Origin: Sediminibacterium magnilacihabitans | GTDB lineage: Bacteria > Bacteroidota > Bacteroidia > Chitinophagales > Chitinophagaceae | Assembly: GCA_002973575.1 (NCBI GenBank) | Contig: PVEQ01000007.1 | Span: forward strand, 1-64,000 | Reading direction: 5' to 3' | DNA: 64,000 bases | In this document: positions 8,017-15,691 of the stretch, in pieces | Numbering within the stretch: position 1 is the first letter of the stretch | Layout: each line of letters starts with the position of its first letter | The notes under the pieces: generated by a model | Told to the model about the DNA's origin: nothing | Database searches by the model: none | Seen by the model: the letters and a program-made list of their open reading frames with translations, nothing else | Made by a program: the position numbers and the translations under genes

Positions 8017-8934
8017 ATGCAATCAATGAAAAGCAATCGCAAAATATTACTCGGACAAGACAACAATGCCCTGGTGTTGCTGTTTGCCATCAACATGCTA
8101 CTATTTGCCGGCATCATATCACTCAAGATCATTTATTATTTATCGGGCAGCGCCAATGAATTGTTTTACCAGCAGGTACTCAACTGGCTCAGTCTACCAG
8201 CTTCATTCGGACAACTGGCAGGCAGGCCCTGGACCCTGCTGATATATATGTTTGCGCACCATGGCATTTGGCAACTGGTAAGCAGCATGCTGTGGTTGTG
8301 GTGCTTCGGATACATTTTACAAGACCTCGCGGGCAACAATAAACTGTTCCCTCTTTACCTCTATGGAGGATTCATAGGCGGTGTACTTTTTTTGTTGAGC
8401 AATAACCTGGTGCCTGTGCTGGCGCGGGACCTGAACAATATAGCACCCATGCTGGGCGCCGGAGCAGCTGTGATGGCCATTGCAGTAGCCACCACCACGC
8501 TGGCACCCGATTACCGTATCTTCCCCCTGATCAACGGAGGTATTCCGCTTTGGGTACTGACACTTGTTTATGTGGCGATAGATTTTGCCACCCTGGCCAG
8601 TTCGAACGCAGGTATTGTTATTGCACATTTGGGAGCAGGCATCACAGGTTTCTTTTTTATCAGGCAGTTGCGCAGGGGGCAGGACTGGTCTTTGTGGATG
8701 ATGCGCCTGGTGAGTTGGGTAGATGATCTCTTCAACCCGGAAAAAAAACATACGAAGAAAGAAGGTAAGGGAAGACTGTTTTACAAATCAGACAGGAAGC
8801 CATACACCAAAACGTCTCATGTATCCCAGCAAAAACTCGATGCCATACTGGATAAGATCAACCAGCACGGATACGATCAACTCACAGATGAAGAGAAAGC
8901 GTTCCTGGAACAGGCCAGCAAAGAAGAGTTGTAA
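8017..8934 (+). CDS. Catalytically dead rhomboid-like membrane protein
   Basis: A 305-residue rhomboid-fold protein. The family layout is retained (FAHHGIWQLVSSMLWLWCFG; AHLGAGITGFF with His204), but the GxSG motif reads GAGA (147-150): the catalytic Ser is Gly149 and the following Gly is Ala150. It is predicted to be a pseudoprotease. A hydrophilic C-terminal tail (about 235-305) ends in an acidic helical segment, as in other Bacteroidota rhomboids. It lies 18 bases after an intact rhomboid, so a regulatory or partner role is possible (inference). Confidence 0.85.
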   Translation: MQSMKSNRKILLGQDNNALVLLFAINMLLFAGIISLKIIYYLSGSANELFYQQVLNWLSLPASFGQLAGRPWTLLIYMFAHHGIWQLVSSMLWLWCFGYILQDLAGNNKLFPLYLYGGFIGGVLFLLSNNLVPVLARDLNNIAPMLGAGAAVMAIAVATTTLAPDYRIFPLINGGIPLWVLTLVYVAIDFATLASSNAGIVIAHLGAGITGFFFIRQLRRGQDWSLWMMRLVSWVDDLFNPEKKHTKKEGKGRLFYKSDRKPYTKTSHVSQQKLDAILDKINQHGYDQLTDEEKAFLEQASKEEL

Positions 8935-8953
8935 GGCTTGAGATAAGATTTCG

Positions 8954-8961
8954 TAAATTTA
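8954..8961 (+). promoter_or_regulatory. Possible -7 box of the endonuclease/phosphatase gene
   Basis: TAAATTTA matches TAnnTTTG except for its last base and ends 3 bases before the ATG at 8965. If used, the mRNA would be leaderless. Confidence 0.35.
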
Positions 8962-8964
8962 CGC

Positions 8965-10080
8965 ATGGCCAAGACCCTTTTTCGTCGCGCAGTAAAAACA
9001 ACGCTTATCGGAATCAATCTTTTACTCGTTGCTTTGTTTTTACTGGCTTGTCTTTCGCCATACCTCAACCCCACACATTGGTGGTTGATAGGTTTTACCG
9101 GGCTTATTGTTCCTTACCTGGTTTTATTGCTGATATTTTTTCTGATTGGCTGGCTTATTGCGAAGCCGGTATTGGCGTTGCTGCCACTTGTTGCACTGTG
9201 TGTAGGTTACCGGCAACTCAATGTATTGTTTGCCTGGCATCCCGGATCGGGTATCAACAAACCTAAGAAAAGTAACGACCTGCGCGTGGTGGATTGGAAC
9301 GTGCAGAGTTTTAACGGGCTGTCTAAAAACAAGGAAACAAAAAAACACATCCGCGAAGAAGTAGCGCAAACTGTGCTGAAGCTGGAGCCCGATGTGATTT
9401 GCATGCAGGAGTTCAACCATGCCAGCCGTTCAGGCAATGATGCCGATAATCTCTCGTTGTTTACCGGCCGTTTTCCTTATTATTTTTTTTCGAAAGATTA
9501 CCAGCGTAACAACGGGGAGTACCAGTCGGGCTGCATCATCTTCTCTAAATATCCCATCGTAGACACGGGCAGGGTACGATACCCGGTGGCCGAAAGTCTT
9601 ATTTACGCGGATATCGTAAAAGGCGCCGATACCATACGATTGTTTACCACGCACCTGCAATCTTTCAAATTCAAAAAAGGCGACTACAACGACCTGGAGA
9701 AGATCCGCACGCAGGACGAAGAAGCCCTGATGGCGTCTAAGAATATTTTTGTGAAGATGCGATTGGCCTTCCGCCGGAGGGGCGTACAGGCTTCCCTGGT
9801 GCGGGAAGCGCTGGATGCCAGTCCGTACCCCACCATTCTCTGCGGCGATTTCAATGATGTGCCCAACTCCTTCACTTATTTCCATATCAAGGACAGCTGG
9901 CAGGACGCCTTCCTTAAAAAAGGCTTTGGTATTGGCCGCAGCTTCATTTCCCTGGCGCCCACATTGCGGATCGATTATATCCTGGCCGACAAACATTTCG
10001 AGGTAAGGCAGTTCGATATGGTGGATGAAGACCTGAGCGATCATATTATGCTGGTATCCGATCTTCGTTTAAGAAAATAA
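8965..10080 (+). CDS. Membrane-anchored endonuclease/exonuclease/phosphatase family protein
   Basis: A 371-residue protein with two or three N-terminal transmembrane helices (about 10-85) and a C-terminal EEP hydrolase domain. Conserved EEP residues are visible: VVDWNVQSFNG (Asn), CMQEF (metal-binding Glu), FTTHLQS (His), CGDFNDVPNS (Asp/Asn), IDYIL and the terminal SDHIML (catalytic His). The family contains nucleases, phosphodiesterases and lipid phosphatases; membrane anchoring fits a periplasmic phosphodiesterase, but the substrate cannot be told. Confidence 0.88.
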   Translation: MAKTLFRRAVKTTLIGINLLLVALFLLACLSPYLNPTHWWLIGFTGLIVPYLVLLLIFFLIGWLIAKPVLALLPLVALCVGYRQLNVLFAWHPGSGINKPKKSNDLRVVDWNVQSFNGLSKNKETKKHIREEVAQTVLKLEPDVICMQEFNHASRSGNDADNLSLFTGRFPYYFFSKDYQRNNGEYQSGCIIFSKYPIVDTGRVRYPVAESLIYADIVKGADTIRLFTTHLQSFKFKKGDYNDLEKIRTQDEEALMASKNIFVKMRLAFRRRGVQASLVREALDASPYPTILCGDFNDVPNSFTYFHIKDSWQDAFLKKGFGIGRSFISLAPTLRIDYILADKHFEVRQFDMVDEDLSDHIMLVSDLRLRK

Positions 10081-10082
10081 AA

Positions 10083-10090
10083 TATCTTCG
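10083..10090 (+). promoter_or_regulatory. -7 promoter box of the cysS leader
   Basis: TATCTTCG, a recurrent -7 variant in this window (also at 13328 and 32413), ends 7 bases before the leader-peptide ATG at 10098. A -33 element at the usual spacing is not evident. Confidence 0.5.
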
Positions 10091-10097
10091 CAGCGAA

Positions 10098-10136
10098 ATG
10101 ATTAGAATCTATCCATACTGTTGCTGTTGTTGCTGA
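10098..10136 (+). CDS. Polycysteine leader peptide of cysS (candidate attenuator)
   Basis: A 12-codon reading frame encoding MIRIYPYCCCCC ends in TGA. Five consecutive Cys codons (10119-10133: TGT TGC TGT TGT TGC) sit just before the stop, in the leader of the gene for cysteinyl-tRNA synthetase. A -7 box ends 7 bases before its ATG, so the mRNA would have almost no leader before it. Two mutually exclusive hairpins follow (10138-10162 and 10160-10172). Ribosome stalling at Cys codons when charged tRNA-Cys is scarce would choose between them. Leaderless polycysteine open reading frames are known cysteine-responsive attenuators in mycobacteria; the assignment here is inference from sequence. Confidence 0.75.
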   Translation: MIRIYPYCCCCC

Positions 10137-10137
10137 A

Positions 10138-10172
10138 GCCGCCGATCTCCTGTTGTTGCGGCAGTATCTGCC
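10138..10172 (+). promoter_or_regulatory. Overlapping alternative hairpins between leader peptide and cysS
   Basis: Hairpin A pairs GCCGC (10138-10142) with GCGGC (10158-10162), and CTG/CAG can extend it across an AA bulge. Hairpin B pairs GGCAG (10160-10164) with CTGCC (10168-10172) over a TAT loop and is followed by a T-rich stretch (10173-10189). A and B share 10160-10162 and so exclude each other, as expected for an antiterminator/terminator pair. The T tract is interrupted, so B might act on translation instead. Confidence 0.5.
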
Positions 10173-10216
10173 TTGTTCCTGTCTTATTGTATCCATGCTA
10201 ATAACCATAACCTCTC

Positions 10217-11722
10217 ATGCCACTCAAAGTATATAATTCCCTGACCCGCGAAAAAGAAACGTTTACACCCATCAATGCACCGTATGTTGGCATGTATGTA
10301 TGCGGACCCACCGTAAGCGGAGAAAGCCACCTGGGTCACGCCAGGCCTTTCATTACTTTCGATGTTATCTACCGGTATCTTCTTTACCTGGGTTATAAAG
10401 TACGGTATGTGCGAAATATCACCGATGCAGGGCATTTTGAAGAAGAAGGACGCGAAGCGGAAGACAAGATCAGCAAGAAGGCCGTGCTCGAGAAACTGGA
10501 GCCCATGGAGCTGGTGCAGAAATACACCAATCTTTATCATTGGGCCATGCGGCGTTTCAACAACCTGAACCCCAGCATAGAACCCACTGCTACAGGTCAC
10601 ATTATTGAGCAGATTGAAATGATCAAAAAGATCATTGCCGATGGATATGCTTATGAAGCGAATGGCTCTGTGTACTTCGACGTAGAGAAATACAACACCG
10701 ATTTTTCTAAAAAGGGACAGCCTTATGGCATATTGAGTGGCCGTATTTTGGAAGACCAACTCGATACCACCCGCGAACTGGATAACCAGGATGAGAAGCG
10801 GAATAAAAGCGATTTCGCGTTGTGGAAACATGCGCCTGCCGAACACATCATGCGCTGGCAAAGTCCCTGGGGAGAAGGGTTTCCCGGCTGGCACATCGAG
10901 TGCTCGGCCATGAGTACCAAATACCTCGGAGAAGAGTTCGACATACACGGCGGCGGGATGGACCTCGTTTTCCCGCACCACGAATGTGAGATTGCGCAAA
11001 GTACCGTATGCAATCACAAAACCCCGGCCCGTTATTGGTTACATAATAACATGATCACCATCAACGGGAAAAAAATGGGTAAGAGTTATAACAATGTGAT
11101 CAGGCTTACCGAACTGTTCAGCGGCTCGCATCCTGCACTCACACAGGCTTATCATCCCATGACCATCCGTTTCTTCATTTTGCAAAGCCATTACCGGGGC
11201 ACACTCGATTTCAGCAATGAAGCCTTGCAGGCGGCAGAAAAAGCCATGAAGCGTTTGTGGGAAGCGTATAACTGGTTGCAACAGTCGGGCATCTGTGGAG
11301 CCGATACGGCCGGTGATGTGGCACTGGATGAAAAAGTGAAGAAGCTGGTAGATGAGTTCGATGAATTCATGAACGATGACTTCAACACAGCAAAAGTGCT
11401 GGCCAATATGTTCGAACTGGTATCCGTGATCAATTCCATCAAAGACAAACATATATCGGCCGAATCTTTATCAACCACTACAGTGGCATTGTTGCAAACC
11501 CAACTGAAAGCCTATGTAGAAGACATCTTCGGATTGCAGAGCGAGCGGTCTGCCGACGATGGCAAACTCGAAGGTGTGCTGCAATTACTGATAGACATAC
11601 GTAAGGAAGCCAAGACCCGAAAAGATTTTGTTACCAGCGATAAGATCCGGAATGAGTTGGCGGCGCTGGGCGTACAACTGAAAGATGAAAAAGGTGGTGG
11701 TATGAGTTATACCTTCAGTTAA
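10217..11722 (+). CDS. cysS: Cysteinyl-tRNA synthetase
   Basis: A 501-residue class I aminoacyl-tRNA synthetase that charges tRNA-Cys. Visible motifs are the zinc-ligand cysteine in VCGPT (Cys29), the HIGH-box variant HLGH (38-41), the zinc-site sequences HIECSAM and HHECE, and the KMSKS-loop variant KKMGKS (about 284-289). The C-terminal helical DALR-like region (about 335-501) completes the usual length. It is preceded by the polycysteine leader and converges on merC with only 2 bases between stop codons. Confidence 0.96.
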   Translation: MPLKVYNSLTREKETFTPINAPYVGMYVCGPTVSGESHLGHARPFITFDVIYRYLLYLGYKVRYVRNITDAGHFEEEGREAEDKISKKAVLEKLEPMELVQKYTNLYHWAMRRFNNLNPSIEPTATGHIIEQIEMIKKIIADGYAYEANGSVYFDVEKYNTDFSKKGQPYGILSGRILEDQLDTTRELDNQDEKRNKSDFALWKHAPAEHIMRWQSPWGEGFPGWHIECSAMSTKYLGEEFDIHGGGMDLVFPHHECEIAQSTVCNHKTPARYWLHNNMITINGKKMGKSYNNVIRLTELFSGSHPALTQAYHPMTIRFFILQSHYRGTLDFSNEALQAAEKAMKRLWEAYNWLQQSGICGADTAGDVALDEKVKKLVDEFDEFMNDDFNTAKVLANMFELVSVINSIKDKHISAESLSTTTVALLQTQLKAYVEDIFGLQSERSADDGKLEGVLQLLIDIRKEAKTRKDFVTSDKIRNELAALGVQLKDEKGGGMSYTFS

Positions 11723-11724
11723 GA

Positions 11725-12129
11725 TCAGATCACAGATTCGTGGCTGCAATCATCTGCATGCGCGTGGTTGTGTACCCGGCAAAGTTTATAATTCAAAAAA
11801 TGAGCGGTAACGATCAGGATCACGGCAGGCACCAGCAACCAAAGCTGGAGCGCATGAAAGATCATCTTGGTAACCAGGAATACCATACCAATACTGAAAA
11901 GAACCAGGGGCAGCCAGCTATGGTGGTGTTTTTTCCGCCCATGATATAAAGCGTAGCTACCCACACAAAAAGCGATCCCGATCATCAGGTATTCGAACCA
12001 GCGGTTCTCAATGATCTCCACCCCGAATAAGGGCAGGCTTGTCAATACCAGCGGCAGGATGGCACAGTGGATAGCGCAGGCCAGCGAAGTGGCAATGCCG
12101 AATGCGTCCCAGTTGACTTTGATGCTCAT
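11725..12129 (-). CDS. MerC-domain inner-membrane protein
   Basis: A 134-residue protein with four predicted transmembrane helices. The first carries the MerC cysteine/histidine pattern SLACAIHCAILPL, and the C-terminus is His/Cys-rich (CRVHNHAHADDCSHE). MerC proteins carry mercuric ion in mercury-resistance operons, but Bacteroidota chromosomal homologues beside Fur-family genes are more likely involved in other metals. A full promoter overlapped by a 15-bp palindrome lies upstream. It is divergent from the SCO1-fur pair. Confidence 0.85.
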   Translation of the reverse strand: MSIKVNWDAFGIATSLACAIHCAILPLVLTSLPLFGVEIIENRWFEYLMIGIAFCVGSYALYHGRKKHHHSWLPLVLFSIGMVFLVTKMIFHALQLWLLVPAVILIVTAHFLNYKLCRVHNHAHADDCSHESVI

Positions 12130-12136
12130 AAGAAGA

Positions 12137-12167
12137 CAAAATTACTACAATGCAACAATGTTGCAAA
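12137..12167 (-). promoter_or_regulatory. merC promoter (-33 TTTG, N19, -7 TAATTTTG)
   Basis: On the minus strand TTTG (12167-12164), a 19-base spacer and TAATTTTG (12144-12137) reproduce the Bacteroidota vegetative promoter exactly. The -7 box ends 7 bases before the merC ATG. Confidence 0.75.
12151..12165. promoter_or_regulatory. Palindromic operator over merC promoter, likely Fur/Zur-type
   Basis: TGCAAC-AAT-GTTGCA is a perfect 6-3-6 inverted repeat that overlaps the -33 element and half the spacer of the merC promoter. A Fur-family regulator is encoded in the divergent operon starting about 60 bases away, so repression of merC by that regulator in the metal-bound state is the simplest reading. 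Which metal is unknown. Confidence 0.6.
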
Positions 12168-12204
12168 ATATTTCCTTAAACCCGGTTTATCAGGCACTTG
12201 GGTG

Positions 12205-12212
12205 TAACTTTG
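12205..12212 (+). promoter_or_regulatory. -7 promoter box of the SCO1-fur operon
   Basis: TAACTTTG matches TAnnTTTG and lies 16 bases before the ATG at 12229. Confidence 0.55.
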
Positions 12213-12228
12213 TAGTTCAAACACGGAT

Positions 12229-12885
12229 ATGAAAAGAAAATGGCTGGTTTACCTCTTGTTTTTTGTGGTATTGTTAGCGGGGTTTTACTTCTTCCTTTTC
12301 AGGGGAACAGATTTGTGGAAACCCAAACTGCCGGTATTGAGTTATGTGAAACCTTATCGTCTCACTGCGCAGGACGGGCGGCCTTATACCGACCAGGACA
12401 TGCTGGGAAAAGTAAGTGTGGTGGAATATTTTTTCACCAGTTGCAAGGGCATTTGTCCGAAGATGAATACCAACATGAAAGCCATTTATGAGACTTTCAA
12501 ACAGGAGCCCGATTTCATGATCGTTTCCAATACCTGTGACCCCGGAACCGATTCTGTGCCCCGTTTGAAAGCCTATGCCGACTCCATGAAAGCAGATCCC
12601 GCCAAATGGGTATTCCTCACCGGAAGGAAAGACAGCCTGTACCAACTGGCACGGAATTCGTACCTGTTAGATGATCCGAAGAACAGTTTCCAGAAGATCG
12701 AAGACCAGTTCATCCATACCCAGTTTTTTGCATTGGTGGATAAGAATGGCAAAGTGCGCGGACAGATATACGATGGTTTGAAAGCAGACGAACTGGATAA
12801 AATGAAGAAAGATATCCGGACGCTTCTGGCAGAAAAGGGATCGGCGCGTTTTGCCAGCAACATTTTTAGTAACAACCCTCAATAG
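12229..12885 (+). CDS. SCO1/SenC family copper chaperone-like protein
   Basis: A 218-residue protein with one N-terminal membrane anchor (about 5-24) and a thioredoxin-fold SCO domain. The copper-ligand motif TSCKGICPKM (CxxxC, about 68-72) and the distal histidine in FIHTQFFALVD (about 160-165) are present. SCO proteins deliver copper to, or reduce the CuA site of, cytochrome c oxidase; some act in general redox defence. It is first of a two-gene operon, 6 bases before the Fur-family gene. Confidence 0.9.
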   Translation: MKRKWLVYLLFFVVLLAGFYFFLFRGTDLWKPKLPVLSYVKPYRLTAQDGRPYTDQDMLGKVSVVEYFFTSCKGICPKMNTNMKAIYETFKQEPDFMIVSNTCDPGTDSVPRLKAYADSMKADPAKWVFLTGRKDSLYQLARNSYLLDDPKNSFQKIEDQFIHTQFFALVDKNGKVRGQIYDGLKADELDKMKKDIRTLLAEKGSARFASNIFSNNPQ

Positions 12886-12891
12886 TGTGTC

Positions 12892-13314
12892 ATGTTTAGC
12901 AGTACCAGTGAAATATTGAAGCGCAACCAGTTAAGTGTTACCGAAAGCCGCAAGAAAATACTGGATATGTTTTTACGTACCGACGGCGCTTTGGCGCATG
13001 CCGATATTGAACAGCGCAGTGGTACAGGATTCGATAGGGTAACCGTTTACCGCACCTTGCAAACCTTTGTGGAAAAGGGCATCATTCATACCATACCCAC
13101 CACCGACAACTCAGTGCGCTACGCTTTGTGCAAGGATGAATGTTCTGCCGGTCATCACCACGACGACCATATCCATTTCCTTTGCGATGCCTGTGGCACT
13201 ACTTATTGTCTCGACCACATAACGGTGCCTGCAGTACAATTACCCAAAGGATTCCGTGCCACCCAAACCGATGTGGTGGTTAGCGGTATATGTTCAAAAT
13301 GTAATCCTGTCTAA
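12892..13314 (+). CDS. Fur family metal-responsive transcriptional regulator
   Basis: A 140-residue Fur/Zur/PerR-type repressor with an N-terminal winged helix (about 1-80, RVTVYRTLQTFVEKGII) and a C-terminal dimerisation and metal domain containing HHHDDHIHFLCDACG and a final CSKC. The two CxxC pairs are the structural zinc site. The sensed metal cannot be assigned. It is cotranscribed with SCO1 and divergent from merC, whose promoter holds a matching palindrome. Confidence 0.9.
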   Translation: MFSSTSEILKRNQLSVTESRKKILDMFLRTDGALAHADIEQRSGTGFDRVTVYRTLQTFVEKGIIHTIPTTDNSVRYALCKDECSAGHHHDDHIHFLCDACGTTYCLDHITVPAVQLPKGFRATQTDVVVSGICSKCNPV

Positions 13315-13327
13315 AGGTTCCCGGCCT

Positions 13328-13335
13328 TATCTTCG
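13328..13335 (+). promoter_or_regulatory. -7 promoter box of the NAD-dependent epimerase gene
   Basis: TATCTTCG ends 14 bases before the ATG at 13350 and overlaps an upstream in-frame GTG at 13335, which argues against that GTG as the start. Confidence 0.5.
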
Positions 13336-13349
13336 TGCAAACAGATAGC

Positions 13350-14324
13350 ATGATCCTAGTAACGGGAGCAACGGGATTGGTGGGTGCACACCTCCTGAAA
13401 GAATTAACGGGCCGCGGTTGTACAGTACGGGCCCTGTACCGTTCTGCTATCCCGTCTTCCGACTTCAATGGCAAAGTGCAATGGGTGCGCGGCGATATAC
13501 TGGATGTTGTATCGCTGGAGGAAGCCATGAAAGGCGTTACGCAGGTGTATCATTGCGCTGCGGTGGTATCGTTTCATCCCAAAAGAAAACAAGCGTTACA
13601 TCAAACCAATATTGAAGGAACCGCCAATGTGGTGAATGCCTGCCTGGATGCAGGGGTACAGAAATTGTTGTTCGTGAGTTCGGTGGCGGCTCTTGGTCGT
13701 ATCCGGGAAAATGAAGCCATCAACGAAACCATGAACTGGACCGCCGAAACCAGTAACAGCGAATATGGCAAAAGCAAATACCTGGCCGAGATGGAAGTAT
13801 GGCGGGGAATAGGAGAAGGGTTGAATGCGGTGATGGTGAACCCCGTGATCATTTTAGGAGCAGGTGATTGGGAATCCGGCTCATCGGGTATTTTCAAATC
13901 GGCTTATGAAGCGTTCCCCTGGTATACCGATGGGGTCAGCGGTTTTGTAGACGTACAGGATGTAGTGCGGGCCATGGTATTATTGATGGAAAAAGACATC
14001 AGCGCACAGCGCTTCATCCTCAGCGGATACAATGTGCCTTACAGGACTATTTTCACGGTAGCAGCACAACAATTTGGCAAACGACCGCCGCATAAAAAAG
14101 TAACGCCCTTGCTGGCAGAGATCGTATGGCGACTTGAAGCGATCAAAGGAAAAATAACGGGGAAAGATCCTTTGCTCACCAGGGAAACTGCACGCACGGC
14201 GCAGGCGAAAGTTTACTTCAATAACGAAAAATTGTTGCAATACCTGCCCGGTTTTCAATACACGCCACTAACCGATACCATCCAAAGGGTATGCAGTGAA
14301 TTGAAACAGCAATACAAACTGTGA
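13350..14324 (+). CDS. NAD(P)-dependent epimerase/dehydratase (extended SDR)
   Basis: A 324-residue extended short-chain dehydrogenase. The N-terminal nucleotide-binding motif TGATGLVGAHLL follows directly after the start (MILVTGATG), and the YxxxK catalytic pair is in EYGKSKYLAE with an upstream VSSVAALG serine. Substrates of such proteins include nucleotide sugars, dihydroflavonol-like compounds and sterols, and none can be chosen here. The ATG at 13350 is preferred over a GTG at 13335 because the promoter box covers the latter. It converges with lpxD. Confidence 0.85.
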   Translation: MILVTGATGLVGAHLLKELTGRGCTVRALYRSAIPSSDFNGKVQWVRGDILDVVSLEEAMKGVTQVYHCAAVVSFHPKRKQALHQTNIEGTANVVNACLDAGVQKLLFVSSVAALGRIRENEAINETMNWTAETSNSEYGKSKYLAEMEVWRGIGEGLNAVMVNPVIILGAGDWESGSSGIFKSAYEAFPWYTDGVSGFVDVQDVVRAMVLLMEKDISAQRFILSGYNVPYRTIFTVAAQQFGKRPPHKKVTPLLAEIVWRLEAIKGKITGKDPLLTRETARTAQAKVYFNNEKLLQYLPGFQYTPLTDTIQRVCSELKQQYKL

Positions 14325-14325
14325 A

Positions 14326-15270
14326 TTAATCCATCACTTTTTTCCAGAGCTCGGGAATGCGTTTGATCCACACCAGCTCTCTTCTCTTGATTGAAGCTTC
14401 TTCTGCAGGATAACCGAAATAGGTTTTGCCACCGGCCAGTGAAGAAGGCACACCACTTTGTGCCAGCACAATGGCGTTGGCGCCAATGGTAAGGGTTTTG
14501 CTAACGCCTACCTGTCCCCATAGCGTTACACCATCTTCAATAATGGTTCCACCTGCAATACCCACCTGCGCGGCGAACAGGCAATTTTTTCCTACCAGGG
14601 TATCGTGACCGATATGCACCATATTGTCTATCCGTGTGCCTTTACCTATTCTTGTGTCGGCCGTTACGCCCCTGTCGATGGTACACCCGGCGCCAATTTC
14701 TACATCATCTTCTATATGTACCCAACCGCAGCTTTGCATTCTTTTATACCATACTTCGCGGTTCTTTTTGGTGTTGTAATAAAATGCATCGCTGCCAATA
14801 ACAGAGCCTGCTTGTATTACTACATTGTTGCCAATGATGCTGTAATCGAGCAGGGAAACATTGGGATGGATGGTGCAGTTCTTGCCTATGCGTACATGCT
14901 GACCAATGAATACATTGGGCATGATCACAGTTCCTTCTCCAATCACCGCTGTATCGCTGATGGTTTTATTGGCAGGAACAAAGGGCCTGAAATGATTGAC
15001 GATTTTTAAATACGATTCGAAAGGATCGGCAACAACGAGAATGGTTTTACCGTCGGGAATATTTACTTCGTTGGTATTGATGATGATGAAAGTAGCGGCG
15101 CTGTTGAGACAGGTATCGTAATATTTTGGATGATCAACAAATGCAAGATCGCCTGCTTCCACGCGGTGAATTTCATTGATGCCTGTTACTTGTGCATCTG
15201 GATTTCCTGAAAGGGTTGCCTGGATCAGGTCGGCAATCCATTGTATGGAAACGGGCGCTGGGAACTTCAT
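14326..15270 (-). CDS. LpxD-like UDP-3-O-acylglucosamine N-acyltransferase
   Basis: A 314-residue left-handed beta-helix acyltransferase. An N-terminal UDP-binding domain (about 1-100) precedes hexapeptide repeats (about 100-280; IGEGTVIMPNVFIG, IGKGTRIDNMVHIGHD). The presumed catalytic His is in MVHIGHDTLVG. LpxD adds the second acyl chain in lipid A synthesis. It is somewhat shorter than E. coli LpxD (341 residues), so it may be a paralogue of the main LpxD. The promoter box TACCTTTG is upstream at 15300-15293. Confidence 0.85.
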   Translation of the reverse strand: MKFPAPVSIQWIADLIQATLSGNPDAQVTGINEIHRVEAGDLAFVDHPKYYDTCLNSAATFIIINTNEVNIPDGKTILVVADPFESYLKIVNHFRPFVPANKTISDTAVIGEGTVIMPNVFIGQHVRIGKNCTIHPNVSLLDYSIIGNNVVIQAGSVIGSDAFYYNTKKNREVWYKRMQSCGWVHIEDDVEIGAGCTIDRGVTADTRIGKGTRIDNMVHIGHDTLVGKNCLFAAQVGIAGGTIIEDGVTLWGQVGVSKTLTIGANAIVLAQSGVPSSLAGGKTYFGYPAEEASIKRRELVWIKRIPELWKKVMD

Positions 15271-15292
15271 AATGATGGTTTTGGGTAAAAAT

Positions 15293-15300
15293 CAAAGGTA
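15293..15300 (-). promoter_or_regulatory. -7 promoter box of the lpxD-like gene
   Basis: The minus strand reads TACCTTTG, a full consensus match, 22 bases before the start codon at 15270. The -33 element is unclear. Confidence 0.5.
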
Positions 15301-15583
15301 ACAACACCTGGCGAAGAGAAAATTTTTTTAGGCCCCGGTTCCCGCCTTTTTACCTGTTTTTAACGGCTTATAAGACGTAAAAAATGAAGTGTATTTTGTT
15401 TGCATGATAAAAATGATAACTGCTGTAACCCTTTATTCATCAGTTTTTCAGCAGATACAACAATGAACTGAAAATGTAAAATTCAAAACACAACAACGGA
15501 TATTGCAGCGAAAGATCGTGCCAAACATATACGCGCAATTCACATTCCCGCCGAAAATGTGAATAAAATTGTTCAAAATTTTT
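15301..15583. other. AT-rich non-coding spacer
   Basis: No supported gene is seen in this part of the 425-bp gap between the lpxD-like gene and the pseudouridine synthase. A possible 17-codon frame at 15413 has no supporting signals. The only structure is the inverted repeat at 15538-15564. Confidence 0.5.
15538..15564. promoter_or_regulatory. Perfect inverted repeat, possible operator
   Basis: ATTCACATT and AATGTGAAT are perfect 9-base arms around a 9-base GC-rich spacer (CCCGCCGAA). The repeat ends 19 bases before the -33 element of the promoter at 15584, so it could be a regulator-binding site. The binding protein is unknown. Confidence 0.45.
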
Positions 15584-15614
15584 TTTGCTTTCGATAAAAC
15601 TATTTTTAATATTG
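15584..15614 (+). promoter_or_regulatory. Promoter of a structured leader or small RNA
   Basis: TTTG (15584-15587), a 19-base spacer and TAATATTG (15607-15614, one mismatch to TAnnTTTG) give the ideal Bacteroidota promoter geometry, placing the start of transcription near 15619-15622. Confidence 0.55.
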
Positions 15615-15617
15615 TGT

Positions 15618-15691
15618 TGGGAAATTTATTTCCCGGTACTTACTAACCCATCCATATACAAAGTCTCGCTTCTGCGGGACTTTTGTTTTTG
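15618..15691 (+). ncRNA. Candidate small RNA or attenuated leader
   Basis: A promoter just upstream and a strong terminator at the end define a transcript of about 70 nt. It contains two hairpins: GGGAAA/TTTCCC with a TTTA loop (15619-15634) and the terminator stem (15660-15683), joined by a pyrimidine- and A-rich linker. No coding frame of note is present. It ends 4 bases before the ATG of the rluE-like gene, so it is either an independent small RNA or an attenuator. I do not recognise the class. Confidence 0.5.
15660..15690 (+). terminator. Strong intrinsic terminator just before the rluE-like start
   Basis: AAAGTCTCGC (15660-15669), loop TTCT and GCGGGACTTT (15674-15683) form a 10-bp stem with one G-T pair, followed by TTGTTTTTG-like uridines. 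No plus-strand gene lies upstream in the preceding 400 bases, so it must end a leader or small RNA. Confidence 0.8.

Noticed and set aside
10184..11017. 277-codon minus-strand frame opposite cysS
   Set aside because: Complement of conserved cysS codons, no recognisable domain.
15413..15466. 17-codon frame as a possible leader peptide
   Set aside because: No codon run, promoter or downstream hairpin supports it, and it is far from the next gene.
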